A DNA stretch of 64,000 nt from Limnephilus marmoratus. Taxonomy: Eukaryota; Arthropoda; Insecta; Trichoptera; Limnephilidae. Position numbers and translations under genes: made by a program. The stretch covers positions 50,613,819 through 50,677,818 of the forward strand of contig OU862908.1 in assembly GCA_917880885.1 (NCBI GenBank). Direction: 5' to 3'. Of this stretch, positions 47,951-58,776 are shown piece after piece (position 1 is the first letter of the stretch; the number at the start of each line of letters is the position of its first letter). The notes beneath the pieces are model-generated. The model saw only the letters and a program-made list of their open reading frames with translations, searched no databases and had not been told where the DNA came from.

Positions 47951-50030
47951 TATATATATAATTTCGAAATATAAAAATTTTGCACGCAAACATAAAAAAG
48001 TTTTAAAAATGGCTAACCTTGTTTTTTTCTATCTAAAATTATCTACTGATAACGAATAAAATAAAAGACCCACATAATGAATGTATTATACAAATGTATT
48101 AAAAACGTTTCATATGAACATAATTAATATAAAAATCTCAAAGATTAATTTTTTTTTTTCAAATGAATAATTTTTTTTTCGAATTATTTTTTCAAATATG
48201 TTCTCTTTCTAACCCCGTTTAGATCATATTTATAACCATGATAGTAAGGGAGAGACATCGATTTCTATGAGACCGGTGTGAATTGTTCCGAAAACCTAAC
48301 AAATAGGCTTGACGGGTTAAGAATTTTGTGTGTGTTAGGTAGGTACTTCTCGAGAAACCCAACAGCCCGTATCCAGCAGGGTAAAGGAAATTCAAATTTG
48401 AAGAATGTTGTGTTTAAAACTGTATTGTAAGTTCAGGATGATGTTCTTTTTTTAGATTTGTTTACAAATCATTTTAGTGATAGTATGTCATTTCAAACAA
48501 CAGTTACCTTTATTTTTATGTTTTTAATCCTTTGTTGTAAAGTACATATATCTTTTATTTTATTATTCTTTAATAACTATGCTAAGCAATCAACAGCCAT
48601 AATCATCATGTAAAAGTTTTCAACTAGCAATAATCGCACCTCGGATAAACCTCATTGGTTACGATATCGTCACTGCGCAAAGTTAAAATTGGTTATTTTA
48701 TTTTATTTTATTTTTATTTTTATTTCATTTATTTTAGAGAAAGTTGACAGCAAATCAGAGATTACAAAATAATACAAAAATAAGATATTAATTATGCCAA
48801 TTATGAACTTTCCACTGATGAAGGCGATCCACTAGTTCACTACTGTGCCGTGGACAGTAGTTCTTCGGTGGACGCCATAGGGGTCACTTTGAATAACTGA
48901 ATTCGTCGACTAGCGGCCGTATTGTAAAATATCAACGCGAAAATGCATATTTTATTTTATTTTGGGAAGGTTGGGTGTAAATATCAACTTTTTTTGGGAT
49001 TATTATAAAATAAACTGAATTTGCCACATTACACAATAAAACCATATCCGAAAAGGGGTTTATAAATAGGAGAGTTTGGACTTGAAAGTGTGTTTTTAGA
49101 CCTTATACTTTATTTTTTTATAGGCTTATTAAAAAACTTATAAAAAAATGACCGATATTTTTTAGGGCCAAGGTATGTTCTACACGCAGTATTTAATTGA
49201 AGCATCTACAATACTTCTAAGCGATCAAATTTTCAAAACAAAAACATATGATTTTGCATTATTTACTATGACTTCATCTTAATGATAAAGTGTGACATTG
49301 TACGGGTATTTTCTTAATTTAATTTTTTAGTTACAATATTATTTTTCTTTCTCTTCTCTTAGCTCTTATTTATACAAAATGTGGACGTAGGACAATAATA
49401 TGAAATGCAAACACCAGTTACCTTTATGTGTAATCCTTTGTTATTAAGTATATATATATCTTTTTAAGTAGGTACCTACGCCAAATAATCAACAGTTATT
49501 AAGTTTTAATTTTTTTTTAGTTTTTCTCTGCTTTTCATTTCCTCCATTTTCTTTTTGTTTATACAAAATATGTTCAGTATGTTCATACTCATCCTAATTT
49601 GACTGTCCTGTAACGGGAATCCTCCTAGTTGGGCAGTCAAAACCTTTTATAAATAATATATAACAAATATATAATCTTAAATCTGAATAAATAAAAATAT
49701 AATAACTTATTGAAAATGTTTGTAAATCCATACCTATCTCACTATGATGGTATTTATGAGTAGTAGACTCTGGAAGGCAAAAATTAAAAAAATTATTTAC
49801 AAAATGAATGCAGACACCTCAACCATTATAATAATAGTACCTGTTAATAGTTACAAACCTACCTTAACTGACACCGACTCCAAAAATAACAATCGAACCT
49901 ACATATTGATGAGTAGAAAAAGTTAGTTGATTATGAAGTTGTAAAAGAATACAAAATTATTTTTAAACTTTTTTTAAATTTTTGTTTATTTTTAGATTTT
50001 TAGTGAATCTGAAGTACACTAACTAATTTG
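47951..50030. other. AT-rich non-coding interval
   Basis: No convincing gene. A T-rich (TTTTA)n-like simple repeat lies at about 48,690-48,735, and GTAGGTACCTACG near 49,469 is a lepidopteran-type word. A 60-codon frame at 49,744 is isolated and of biased composition. A GC-richer patch at 48,810-48,930 has no match I recognise. Confidence 0.5.
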
Positions 50031-50039
50031 TCTAAATAT

Positions 50040-50520
50040 GGGTAGACCTACTAAACGTGCTGCTCATATGAGACAGACATAATTTGACCATAACGACGTT
50101 AAGGTCAAATTAAGAGATTCGGCCGAGTTTCGTTAATTTGTTCCTAAGAATTGAAGAGTTCCGTTACTTTATCATAGATCCGATAATCAGAACCTAACCA
50201 AACTCTCATCAAGCTACCTTTTAAGTACATCCTTTCCAATAAAAAAAGAATCATCGAAACCGGTTGGCGTGATATTGAGTTATTCATCCATTTGTCGCGC
50301 ACATACTTAATGCAAATTTAAGACTTTATGGTTTTCTCATGGGTGCCATTGTCAGAATAGAACCAAATTAAAATGGGACCACACGGGAAGCATCAGCTTT
50401 CAAATAAAAAAATAATCATCAATATCGGTTCACCCAGTCGAAAGTTCTGAGGTAACAAACATAAAAAAAATACAGTCGAATTGAGAACCTCCTCCTTTTT
50501 GAAGTCGTTTAAAAACACAT
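50040..50520. repeat. Probable interspersed repeat (lepidopteran type), unclassified
   Basis: The segment ending in AGTCGAATTGAGAACCTCC and TTTTTGAAGTCG is one I recognise as very common in lepidopteran genomes, usually at the end of a retroelement. I cannot assign the family with certainty; an RTE-type LINE 3' end is one possibility. Frames are broken throughout. Confidence 0.4.
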
Positions 50521-50544
50521 ATAAATTTGTTGTAGACCACTTTT

Positions 50545-50640
50545 ATATCCTACTGATACTATAAAAGATCCTACTGATTCCATACTATCCATCCTACTGA
50601 TATTATAAAAATGGTCTACAACGATTTTGATATGTGTTTT
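50545..50640 (+). mobile_element. Helitron 5'-end-like fragments
   Basis: TCCTACTGATACTATAAAAG and TCCTACTGATATTATAAAAA occur 50 bp apart. Both match the 5' terminus of the Helitron that begins at 51,601 (TCCTGCTGATATTATAAAAG). No matching 3' end was found nearby. Confidence 0.5.
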
Positions 50641-50928
50641 TATTGTAAATTATGGCGAGCCACAAAGTTAATGCTTTTTACAAATACATCATATTTTTCA
50701 CTGGAGTTCCTTATTATATTAGATACAATTCGGTGAATCATTAAAACTTTTCTGGCTTGTGAATATGTCGTAATAATGTCGTAGGTTACAAAAAATAGTG
50801 TAAATCTGGAAATTGCAAATTACGCATTTTGATTACAAACCGTTTGCGGTTCGTTTTATTAATATGAAAAAGCAACAAGTTGAGTAATTACTTTATTTTA
50901 ATGAAAACTTAAAATGCGATAATCATAG

Positions 50929-51122
50929 TTTTTTTTTTTTATGTAAGACAAACATTCCCGGGTTACGAATAACCCAACAATGTTTGAAAATCTCCTACTA
51001 CCACCACAGAAAGCCGAAAATGTTGCTTGTGTTGTGATGGAGGACTTAGCCAGCCGAGGAATCGAACACGCGACGCCCAGGTGGGACCCAAGCGCTATGC
51101 CCACTCAACCACAGACCGGTCG
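50929..51122 (-). mobile_element. tRNA-derived SINE (family A), best copy
   Basis: Minus-oriented. Reading that strand, TGGTTGAGTGGGCATAGCGC is a good A box and GTTCGATTCCTCGG a good B box, about 40 bases apart. The body (CTGTGGTGGTAG on the minus strand) and a 3' A tail (plus-strand T run at 50,930-50,940) follow. The promoter boxes are intact here, unlike copies 1 and 3. Confidence 0.8.
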
Positions 51123-51600
51123 AAAATTTAGTCGACGTTTTATAAAATCTGTTGATTCTTTCACAATCCTATAGCATACAAATTTGGTGTTAATAAATCT
51201 CACATAGTCGCTGCCCACATGGTCATCCGAAGGTTCCCCAAGGTATATCGCCCTTGCGCCACTATGTTATGTTTTGTGTGAACTATTTCTTAGTACCACA
51301 GTAGCTAAATTTAAGACACATTTTACGGAATTTAATTCCGATTATTTCTTGGGAAGTATGTACGAATAAAATTAGCGATGTACGAGTGATTTTTATTAGC
51401 ACAGAATTTTAATGATAGATACCTAGCGTTGTAAAATTATAATAAATTTGTCTTATTTTCTCATATGGTTTACACGTTTGACTGGAGTTCACCGCACAAG
51501 TGCACTTCAGAGAAAACCGCCACTAGTCCCAATGGCTCCGAATGTCCCAATTGGGTATCATGAAAATAAACCGGAATAGCGATTGTATAGTCTTACTATA
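51123..51600. other. Non-coding interval
   Basis: No features recognised apart from mixed AT-rich and moderately GC-rich sequence. Confidence 0.5.
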
Positions 51601-52141
51601 TCCTGCTGATATTATAAAAGCGAAAGTTTGTATGGATGTATGAATGTATGTACGTTTGTTACTCTTTCACGCAAAAACTACTGAATGAATTTTAATGAAA
51701 CTTTACAATAATATAGCTCATACATCAGAACAACATATAGGCTATAGCTCAGAGCTGTGGCATTATGAAATTTGTATTAAAAAATTGCAATAGGTGGCAT
51801 GCGAGCTGTTTGAAAAATGAATGTACGGGTATTGAGGGGGTGGTGAGGGATGGAAAGGGTGGGGTAGGGGGGATTGGAGGGGGGATAGGGAAGATGGAGG
51901 AGGCGGAGTGGAAACCCCCTAATACTATGCGAGCGAAGCAGGGGGCAAAATATGTGTGTTTGTTACTCTTTCACGCAAAAACTACTGAACAGATTTTAAT
52001 GAAACTTTACAATAATCATTTTTAAAGCTAGCTAGGAAAGGGATGCAGTAGGAGAACGGGGACGCACGGGAAAGGTGATTCAGGGAGTAACAATGTATTT
52101 CTTTGAATATGGCATTGCAACGCATGCCTGGAACCAGCTAG
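51601..52141 (+). mobile_element. Non-autonomous Helitron with duplicated interior and G-rich core, copy 2
   Basis: Begins TCCTGCTGATATTATAAAAG, CGAAAGTTTGT (Helitron TC start after an A) and ends CAACGCATGCCTGGAACCAGCTAG at 52141. The conserved TTACTCTTTCACGCAAAAAC block appears twice (about 51,660 and 51,963), so the copy is a composite. Between them is a G-rich tract at 51,836-51,905. GCGAGCGAAGCAGGGGG before the second block resembles a Helitron 3' region. No Rep/helicase is encoded. The base after CTAG is G instead of the usual T. Confidence 0.8.
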
Positions 52142-52194
52142 GTAAAAAGCATTTTCAACGTTTCGCACAAGAAATTATTCTGAATATTGCTGAA

Positions 52195-52612
52195 TGAAAT
52201 TATAAAAAAAAAATATTAAAAAAAAAAACAAAAAAAAAAAAGTTTCCGACTAATCTAATCTCAAGAACAACTACTTATAACTCAGTTTCCAAGTGATACT
52301 CTGTTCTTCAAATAAGTTAAATTTTGTATTGTTTTTAGCAACTAATTACATATCACAGAACTTACAACTTATTGTTTTTTACATTCACATTGTAATTTAA
52401 GAACTTAAATATAGCATTAAAAATGTACACTACTCTTCCAGACACAAGCTAATGCTTCCATGGAAGAGTGGTATTAACGTATTTTAAAATGAACATGTAC
52501 GCAAATTACTACATTATCTAAATGTATGTTATATTTTATATGCTAAAATAAATAAATAAATAAATTAAAAAAAAATAAAAAATAAAAATAAAAAAAATAA
52601 TAAAAAAATTAC
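52195..52612. repeat. A-rich simple sequence
   Basis: A runs at 52,203-52,241 and an (AAATA)n/(AAAAT)n simple repeat at about 52,545-52,608, with unremarkable AT-rich DNA between. Confidence 0.7.
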
Positions 52613-54398
52613 TTTTGAGTTTTTTTAACCCAAAATCTTAGGATGCCGCGTGTTTTGCCTTTTTTGTAATGTCTGTCAAATGTAAATAATGAAAGTTATT
52701 AGTTATTAGTTTATAATTACTTGGGCATCATAACGACTTTGAAACTATTATACACGATTAGTTGTTATTTAATAAACGTCTTACCTTCTGTGAAGCAAGG
52801 TCTTGATATTTTGATACAAGTGTTATTCTTTTTTCGCAGCTATTTTCTGTAATAAAATATAATGAGAAAATTTCTCTGGGTTATTTAAAGAAATAAAATA
52901 AAATAGAGAAATTCTTCCCCGTTTTAAGCTCCCCTGTGGTGTTGAAAACGTACGCGAGATGCCTACAAATCTTTGTTTTGGAATAAATTGTTTTCTTACC
53001 ACACATACTTTAACAAAAAAAACTACAGTTGTAACCCTTATTATAATTTTAAATGCAGAAAAAAAAGTTTAAGAGGGCATTACCAGAGAAAACCGGAAAT
53101 ACGTCATTTTCAAAAAAGTTTTTAGACGAATTGACTCTTTTCCACAAAAAATTATAAATGGATTTCGAAAGATTGTTCTTTTATCTAGCATTCGTATGTG
53201 ATAAATTCTGAGAAATTTTTTTAATTTTTAGTATAATAAGGTTATTCCATAGGTCGTTGGCAGATTTGTTCAATTTTCAAAAAAGTTTTTGTATTATACC
53301 ACACCCATTTCAAATAATATAATCATGCAGTAAAATAAATCAATACATTATCTAGCAAACGTATGTTTTAGAATTTTAATTTTAGTTTCAATAAAATCAT
53401 TAAAAAATATGTACGTACATGTGTTTCTTGGCGAAAATTGGTCCGTTTGTGTATTTATTTGCGCACTTACAAACTAATATATTTCAGATTTTTTTAACAT
53501 TCTTATTAAATTTAGATATTATTGAAAAATGATAAATACTTATAATCAAAAAAATAATTACAAAAAGTACATTATTTTAATGGTTTTATCATCACGCCTT
53601 TCAGCATTTTTGGATGAAGGTATAAATTAAAGCTAATTTGGATTGAAATAAATTCGATATTGAATTATAATTTTAAAAATCTGGTACGGAGAATAATTGA
53701 TCTTTCTTATTGTAACCGCCCTGCACGATCGTAAGAACAACTTTTGACGATATGTGGATTTTCGTCCGCTGGCTGGTTAAACGCTCTTAATGATGAAAAC
53801 ACTCCCGTTTCTCTTTTGTTCCATGTCGCATAAGAGTTTCATTGGCAGTTACGGATAAATGGGGGATCCGTTTGTCATTTAAAGTAGGTTTTATTGAGAT
53901 AATGGACATAAAATTATTTATGAGTGGATACTTTTTTTGTGATCCCATATATCCTCATAATAAAAACATAAATAAATATCTATGAAATGTATCGGGATTG
54001 TATTAATTTGGTAGCACATAAAAATGTTTTTCCACTAAATTATAATTTACAAACAGTGATATTTTATTTTATGAATTTATCGAAATGGTATAGAATCTTT
54101 TAACTTTTCCACAACAACAAAAAAGTAAACTTAGAAAATACCGCAGGATAAACAAGAAAACCATTTTTATACAAAAGTTTTTTTGTACGTTTTTAGATTT
54201 TCATGGCCAAAAGTATTTTCGTTATTTGTTTTTGGGGTGTTTTGCCGCTACCTCCTTATTTAGCCAACGTTTCGGACAACGTTACGGTGTCCATCGTCAG
54301 GGCTGATGTGATCACACATCTGTACAGTACAGGAGTACGGTATTCTCATAAAATTTAATTTGGGAGGCGGGAATGGGTACCGCTGCCCCGGGAACCTT
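52613..54398. other. AT-rich interval without a recognisable gene
   Basis: No frame of interest. A GC-richer patch at 53,715-53,880 and a segment around 54,230-54,340 (AACGTTTCGGACAACGTTACG) look unlike their surroundings and may be old repeats. I cannot name them. Confidence 0.5.
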
Positions 54399-54705
54399 TA
54401 TTGGATAACCAACACCTCTGCAATAGGTCACCCCAAGTGGTTCGCTACGTTTGGTGATTTAGCAGGGGTGCCCGGGTTCATGGGGTGAGGTTTGTCTAGG
54501 TCTTGGAGGCGGATGACCAGGACATACTGAACCCAAGATTCCTACCCACCCCTTAAACCCTTTTCCATCCCAGAACTCTCCTCTCCTTCCTTTCCTTAAA
54601 AAAAACCCTCCACACAGCATCATAGGTGAGCATAAAGATGACAGAAGCCCTGAGGGAAATTATGTTCCTCAGGGCCTCCTGTGTGGAGCTCATGTAAAAA
54701 AAAAA
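54399..54705 (+). mobile_element. SINE-like element with LINE-shared 3' tail, copy 2
   Basis: Begins TATTGGATAACC and follows copy 1 (43,721) closely through GCCCGGGTTCATGGGG and GGCGGATGACC. The 3' part shows the inverted pairs CTCCACACAG/CTGTGTGGAG and an imperfect inner pair (CCCTGAGG/CCTCAGGG), then a 10-base A tail. It carries a short insertion (CATAGGTGAG, near 54,622) relative to the other two copies. Confidence 0.78.
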
Positions 54706-54708
54706 GGA

Positions 54709-54900
54709 ATCCCAACTGCTCCCAACCATCTGTAGTTAGTCTTTGTGTATGTCGTAGTAAGTTGGGTATGTTGTGGGGCTAAAGGTACTGGGGAGGGGAA
54801 GGAGGTGAGGAAGAGCAAGGTGGCGATGTACCTGGCTGTTCAGATCTGGTCACAAACACAGCTAAAGCAAATTTGAGAGACTGGAACGTGTCGTAAATAT
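54709..54900. repeat. Interspersed repeat R, copy 2
   Basis: Starts directly after the SINE-like A tail. It is similar at both ends to 46,876-47,000, with a longer G-rich middle. Its adjacency to the SINE tail may be chance or one composite insertion. Confidence 0.55.
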
Positions 54901-55032
54901 AATATTTATCATTAAAATGATTAAATTATTGGCAAGTACCTATCTCTGTAGTCCTCTCAGGAGATATTATGTTTTTTTAGTACTGGGTAGATAAAATATC
55001 CAACTCATTTACTTTTTAAGGAATGTAATGTA

Positions 55033-55341
55033 ATGAATGTAAAACAGTTATATATTACACAAACGCTTTGTAGATTTTTTAATAATATTAATATTGCAGA
55101 AAAAACACAGCAAATTCGTACTACGAGAATTGGCTCTGGTCTGAACTTTATGGCAATTCAAACTAAATCTTCTTTTGGTCAAAGAAATTATTTTTATCAA
55201 GCTCCACTCATATTTAATAGCCTTCCAGAACATATAAAGTCATCCAATTCCTTATACACTTTTAAAAAGAATCTTAAATTATTTGTGTTAGTCGAGGACT
55301 GCCAATTGATTTTCTCTACTTTGTCCTTTCTAAATTATTAG
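55033..55341 (+). pseudogene. LINE ORF2 C-terminal fragment, second family
   Basis: An open 102-codon frame with the usual C-terminal block of non-LTR retrotransposons: RTTRIGSGLNFMAIQTKSS, then FGQRNYFYQAPLIFNSLPEHIK and FKKNLKLFVL. The order (basic block, small-residue/aromatic YxAPxxxNSLPxxI, then FKxxLK) is characteristic. It lacks RT and endonuclease, so it is a 5' truncation. The sequence differs from the LINE pieces at 47,615 and 61,030, so at least three LINE lineages occur here. Confidence 0.78.
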
Positions 55342-55639
55342 CTAAATGAGTATGTTTATAATAATATGCTAAAATAATATTATTTTTGTTTAAACCGTTT
55401 TTATTTTCATCTTCCTCCTGCCAAATCTATAACATGTTAAATTATATACATATATTTATTATTTACAACTTAATCCTTAAAAACAAAACAAAAAAAAACT
55501 TATTTTATTTTAAATCAGATGTCAAAACTATGGTCACCCTAAAAGTCTACATTAATGTACTACCTAGCGCCATCAGTTTAGTAGGTACCAGTAGGTACCC
55601 ATAATCTCAATCTGTACAACAATATTGTTCTTTCAATCT

Positions 55640-55680
55640 ATTTATCTTCTATCTTCTATCTTCTATCTATCTATCTATAT
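55640..55680. repeat. (TATC)n / (TTCTATC)n microsatellite
   Basis: TTATCTTCTATCTTCTATC followed by CTATCTATCTATCTATAT. It merges into the Helitron 5' end, whose own TCTATC start may have seeded it. Confidence 0.85.
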
Positions 55681-56120
55681 AAATAAAAATGAATCGCCGA
55701 AATGTATGTACGCGCATAACTTCTGAACGACCGCACCAAATTGGATAGTTCTTTTTGTTGTGCGTTTGTTATTATCAGGATAAGGTTTGTATAAAACTAT
55801 TGGTGAGCTCTGGCGTTATGAAATTTATATTAAAAAATTGCAGCAGGTGGCACGCGAGCTGTTTGAAAACTGAATGTATCGGAACTGGATGTATGGAATA
55901 CGGCAGGGGGGTGGTGGGAGGGGAACTCGGGCAGGGGGTTCGCTGGACGGGGGAAGGGGGGGAGTGGAGTAGGAAGAGGGAAAGTGGAGGAATAGGAGTG
56001 GAAGGGGACGCAGGAAAGAAAGGGGAGGCGGAAAGGGAACGGGACGAATGGGAAAGGACACGCAGGGAGAAACAATTTCTTTATTAAATTGCATAGCAAC
56101 GCATGCCGGGAACCAGCTAG
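55671..56120 (+). mobile_element. Non-autonomous Helitron with G-rich core, copy 3
   Basis: The 5' part reads CTATATAAATAAAAATGAATCG and the 3' end GCAACGCATGCCGGGAACCAGCTAG followed by T, a standard Helitron terminus. The interior shares GAGCTGTTTGAAAA and the G-rich tract (55,905-56,055) with copy 2, and GGAGAAACAATTTCTTTATT with copy 1. The exact 5' end is blurred by the microsatellite. Its long frames on both strands are produced by the purine tract and are not genes. Confidence 0.8.
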
Positions 56121-56593
56121 TATCTGTATAATTTTGTGTTATTTTGTTAACTTGTATAATTATTGTTAACCTCAACACAGGCTTGTCCTCGTGAGGTAAC
56201 AAATTGTATTGTAAAGATTTTACCTGCAGTGTAAAGAGACAATTAAAAAAATAAATAAAAAAGACTTAAAGTTCTTTGATATCGCAGTGATTTTTTATTG
56301 TTTTTTCGTACTTTACAAATATAGTTTAAAAGGACACGCGTCCTTATAACTGGGAAGCTAGTTGCCATCCATAAATATACATGTTGCCATCTAGTTGCTC
56401 ACGCAAAAATAATGATTCTGCCTACCCGTATCGGTTATCTTCGGCACAATTTGGAAACGACACCACGTGACCCGAAGATAACATAGACAACTAAAACAAT
56501 ATTAGAACTTATCTAAGAATAATTGTGATACATCACAATTATGATGTAACACAATTTAATGACAAAAAAAACGAGTGTGCTAGACCACACGAC
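56121..56593. other. Non-coding interval
   Basis: No gene or repeat end recognised. Confidence 0.5.
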
Positions 56594-56847
56594 TGAAGTA
56601 AAACTTCACTAACCTATACCTCCCCCTCAACTTCCGTTCGCCTCGCACGACCGTTCGCCTCGCCCGATAACACTTTTCATAACGCTCTCGTCACGCATTC
56701 ACCAGCTTACTCCCCAAGTCAAGCGTGCGTAAAGGTCTGACCATTCGCCTCGCCCGATCACACTTTTCGTAACGCTCTCGTCAAGCATTTACCAGCTTAC
56801 TCCCCAAGTCAAGCGTGCTTAAGCGTGCGTCAAGAAGTTTTACTTCA
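56594..56847. mobile_element. MITE-like element with 14-bp inverted ends and internal 90-bp tandem repeat
   Basis: TGAAGTAAAACTTC at 56594 is mirrored by GAAGTTTTACTTCA ending at 56847. Inside, a 90-bp unit (CGTTCGCCTCGCCCGAT.., AACGCTCTCGTCACGCATTC) is present twice, with AACGCTCTCG at 56681 and 56771. No coding capacity is apparent. Confidence 0.7.
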
Positions 56848-57035
56848 AAAATATATTTACGCGCGCATATATTTGCTCTCTATTGCTCCTGCAGTGTGAT
56901 ACAGACAATAGGCCTGCACTGTGTCTTAGATATACGAAACGTAACTGGCAATGAGAGAAAGAGAGAAAAAAAATGTGTGCTCGCACCTCTCTCTCTTGCC
57001 CCTACAGTAATACGAAACGAAACTCTCTCTCTATT

Positions 57036-57159
57036 TCTATCTTCACTAACTTATACCTCCCTCTCAACTACCGTTCGCCTCGCTTTTCGTAACGCTCTCG
57101 TCACGCATTCACCAGCTTACCCCCTAAGTCAAGCGTGCATAAAGAAGTTTTACTTAAAA
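57036..57159. mobile_element. Second, single-unit copy of the same MITE-like element
   Basis: TTCACTAACTTATACCTCCC to AAGAAGTTTTACTT, with one copy of the internal unit (AACGCTCTCG at 57091). The left inverted end is largely lost. Comparison with the first copy shows that the 90-bp duplication is specific to that copy. Confidence 0.65.
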
Positions 57160-57287
57160 AACAGAGTGTAATTCTCACGCGGTAGAAGTGAAACTAGAAA
57201 GTCGTTTTCTTTTCTTTTGCTTGTTTTTTTAAAATGGTTTGAAGATTGAATATTGATTTCACAAAATATTTTTTTTTGGATTTCGTA

Positions 57288-57375
57288 GGATTCGAACCCC
57301 CGTTCGCTTGATGTATATCTAGCTCTCTGACCGCTGAGACTGGTCAGACACCTTGTCCACTACGCTATGGAAGTT
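57288..57375 (-). mobile_element. tRNA-derived SINE head or tRNA-like pseudogene (family C)
   Basis: On the minus strand CATAGCGTAGTGGACAAGG is an excellent A box and GGGGTTCGAATCCTACG an excellent B box, about 70 bases apart. The spacing is long for a type-I tRNA, and GACCAGTCTCAGCGGTC between them adds a small inverted repeat. No coherent cloverleaf could be drawn. The region ends near a GAAGTTTCACTTCA motif at 57,487. Confidence 0.55.
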
Positions 57376-57557
57376 ACGCGCCGAGGTGCGAATATACCGC
57401 ATTATATTAGAACCGAGTATTTGCGTAGAACTGAGTTGTGACGCATTTCCGTTTCACCCGAATTTCAAGTCACTAACGGCGCTAAAGAAGTTTCACTTCA
57501 AAAAGGATTATTTTAATTAGACGTTAAGAATTTATACCTAAATATAATAAATCATTT

Positions 57558-57892
57558 AGTAAAGTGTCCGGAGGTAAAGTGCATTAACTTCGGGAGGTGA
57601 TTCTACATGATAGTACAAGTAAAAATGATAAATAACTTTTTTCGAAATTCCAACATTCAGGGCTAGTGTTGAAGTAAAAAGATAAAATTCGTCCGGCGTG
57701 TGTGGCCAGATTTATTATTTTCCGCTGTTACGATACGGGCCAATCACAATCGAGCCGGGCGCCCGGAAGGCTCTCAGCCAGTAAGATCGTACCTCACACT
57801 AAGGATTTTTAGTAGGTACGTCTTTTTGCACTCCTACCATCATGTAGAATCACCTCCCGAAGTTAATGCACTTTACCCCCGGACACCCTGTA
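57558..57892. mobile_element. MITE-like foldback element, ~50-bp terminal inverted repeats
   Basis: The left arm (57,558-57,611) contains GTGTCCGGAGGTAAAGTGC, then ATTAACTTCGGGAGGTGATT and CTACATGAT. The right arm (57,839-57,892) is its near-perfect complement (ATCATGTAGAATCACCTCCC, then GAAGTTAATGCACTTTACC and CCCGGACACCCTGTA). The outer TACAGGGTGTCC end, common in insect DNA transposons, is kept only on the right. The interior lacks a transposase. Confidence 0.85.
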
Positions 57893-58489
57893 TAACACCC
57901 CGTAGGACTTCTCTTTGTATTTCAAAATCTCTTGAATTATTAGTATTTAATACTGAATAAATATTATTTATTTTGCCCAACTTCTTAGTAATCTCCACTT
58001 AGGCCCAGCTCTATTACGTCGTGTGAAAATAAAAGCAGTGCCTACTTAACGCAGAAACAGATGGCAATATTGATTATTGTTAAGTTTACAAAGTGTGGTT
58101 GTGTTTTCACTCACAAGCGGGCTTGAAATGAAAATATTTGTTATATCTAACTAAAGGCTCAAATATTTGATTAAACAAGTCCAAAGCTACTCCAAACATT
58201 TGCTTTTGTTCACTTAGGAAGTTTCCTGCCGCATTCACGCCTTGATGTTAGTTCAAATAGGAACTCAGCGGCAGATTAGTTACTTTTACTTAACGCTGTT
58301 TCTGTACAGAAATTTTCTGATTTATCGGGTGGAAAGTACGATACTTGCTTAGTTTATTAATTTAAAACAGATATATTTCATTCACTGCGATAGTAATTAT
58401 GTTTGGCTTTTTGAGAGTGAAACGGGTTTATAAACATTCCTTCGGCCTTTGTACTTTTTTTTAAAAAAGCCCTTGCCTTTTTTTAAAAA
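57893..58489. other. Non-coding interval
   Basis: No features recognised. The end is a series of T/A runs (TTTTTTTTAAAAAA) leading into the hairpin. Confidence 0.5.
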
Positions 58490-58532
58490 AACCGCCCCCA
58501 TTTGCTTGCCTTGCAAGCAAATGGGGGCGGTT
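58490..58532. repeat. Perfect 20-bp hairpin with 3-nt loop
   Basis: AACCGCCCCCATTTGCTTGC, loop CTT, then GCAAGCAAATGGGGGCGGTT, all 20 pairs matching. The arms are much more GC-rich than the flanks. No T run follows that would make it terminator-like, and no homologous copy was seen in the window. Confidence 0.95.
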
Positions 58533-58776
58533 AAAGGTCCAGAGTGGGCGGTAAAGAGCTAAAACGAGTATCAGGGGAAATAAAAATAAAATCGTTTCCC
58601 TAACCCTAAGTAATTCAAATAAGTCGTTGGCACATCATTGCAAGAATCTTTCGAATGAACCGTTCAATTATTGATTAGGTATTGATGGACTAATTGCATT
58701 TTTTGTTCGTTTTGAAAATATTGTTTCAAAAATTATTTTATTATATTAGAAAGCAACCAGGTTACAAAAATAAATG

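Noticed and set aside
56815..57171. 118-codon frame, and the 86-codon frame at 57,700
   Set aside because: They run through MITE copies and a foldback loop; no domain.
57288..57375. Functional tRNA gene
   Set aside because: A and B boxes are good, but the spacing and stems do not give a cloverleaf, so it was listed as a tRNA-derived element.
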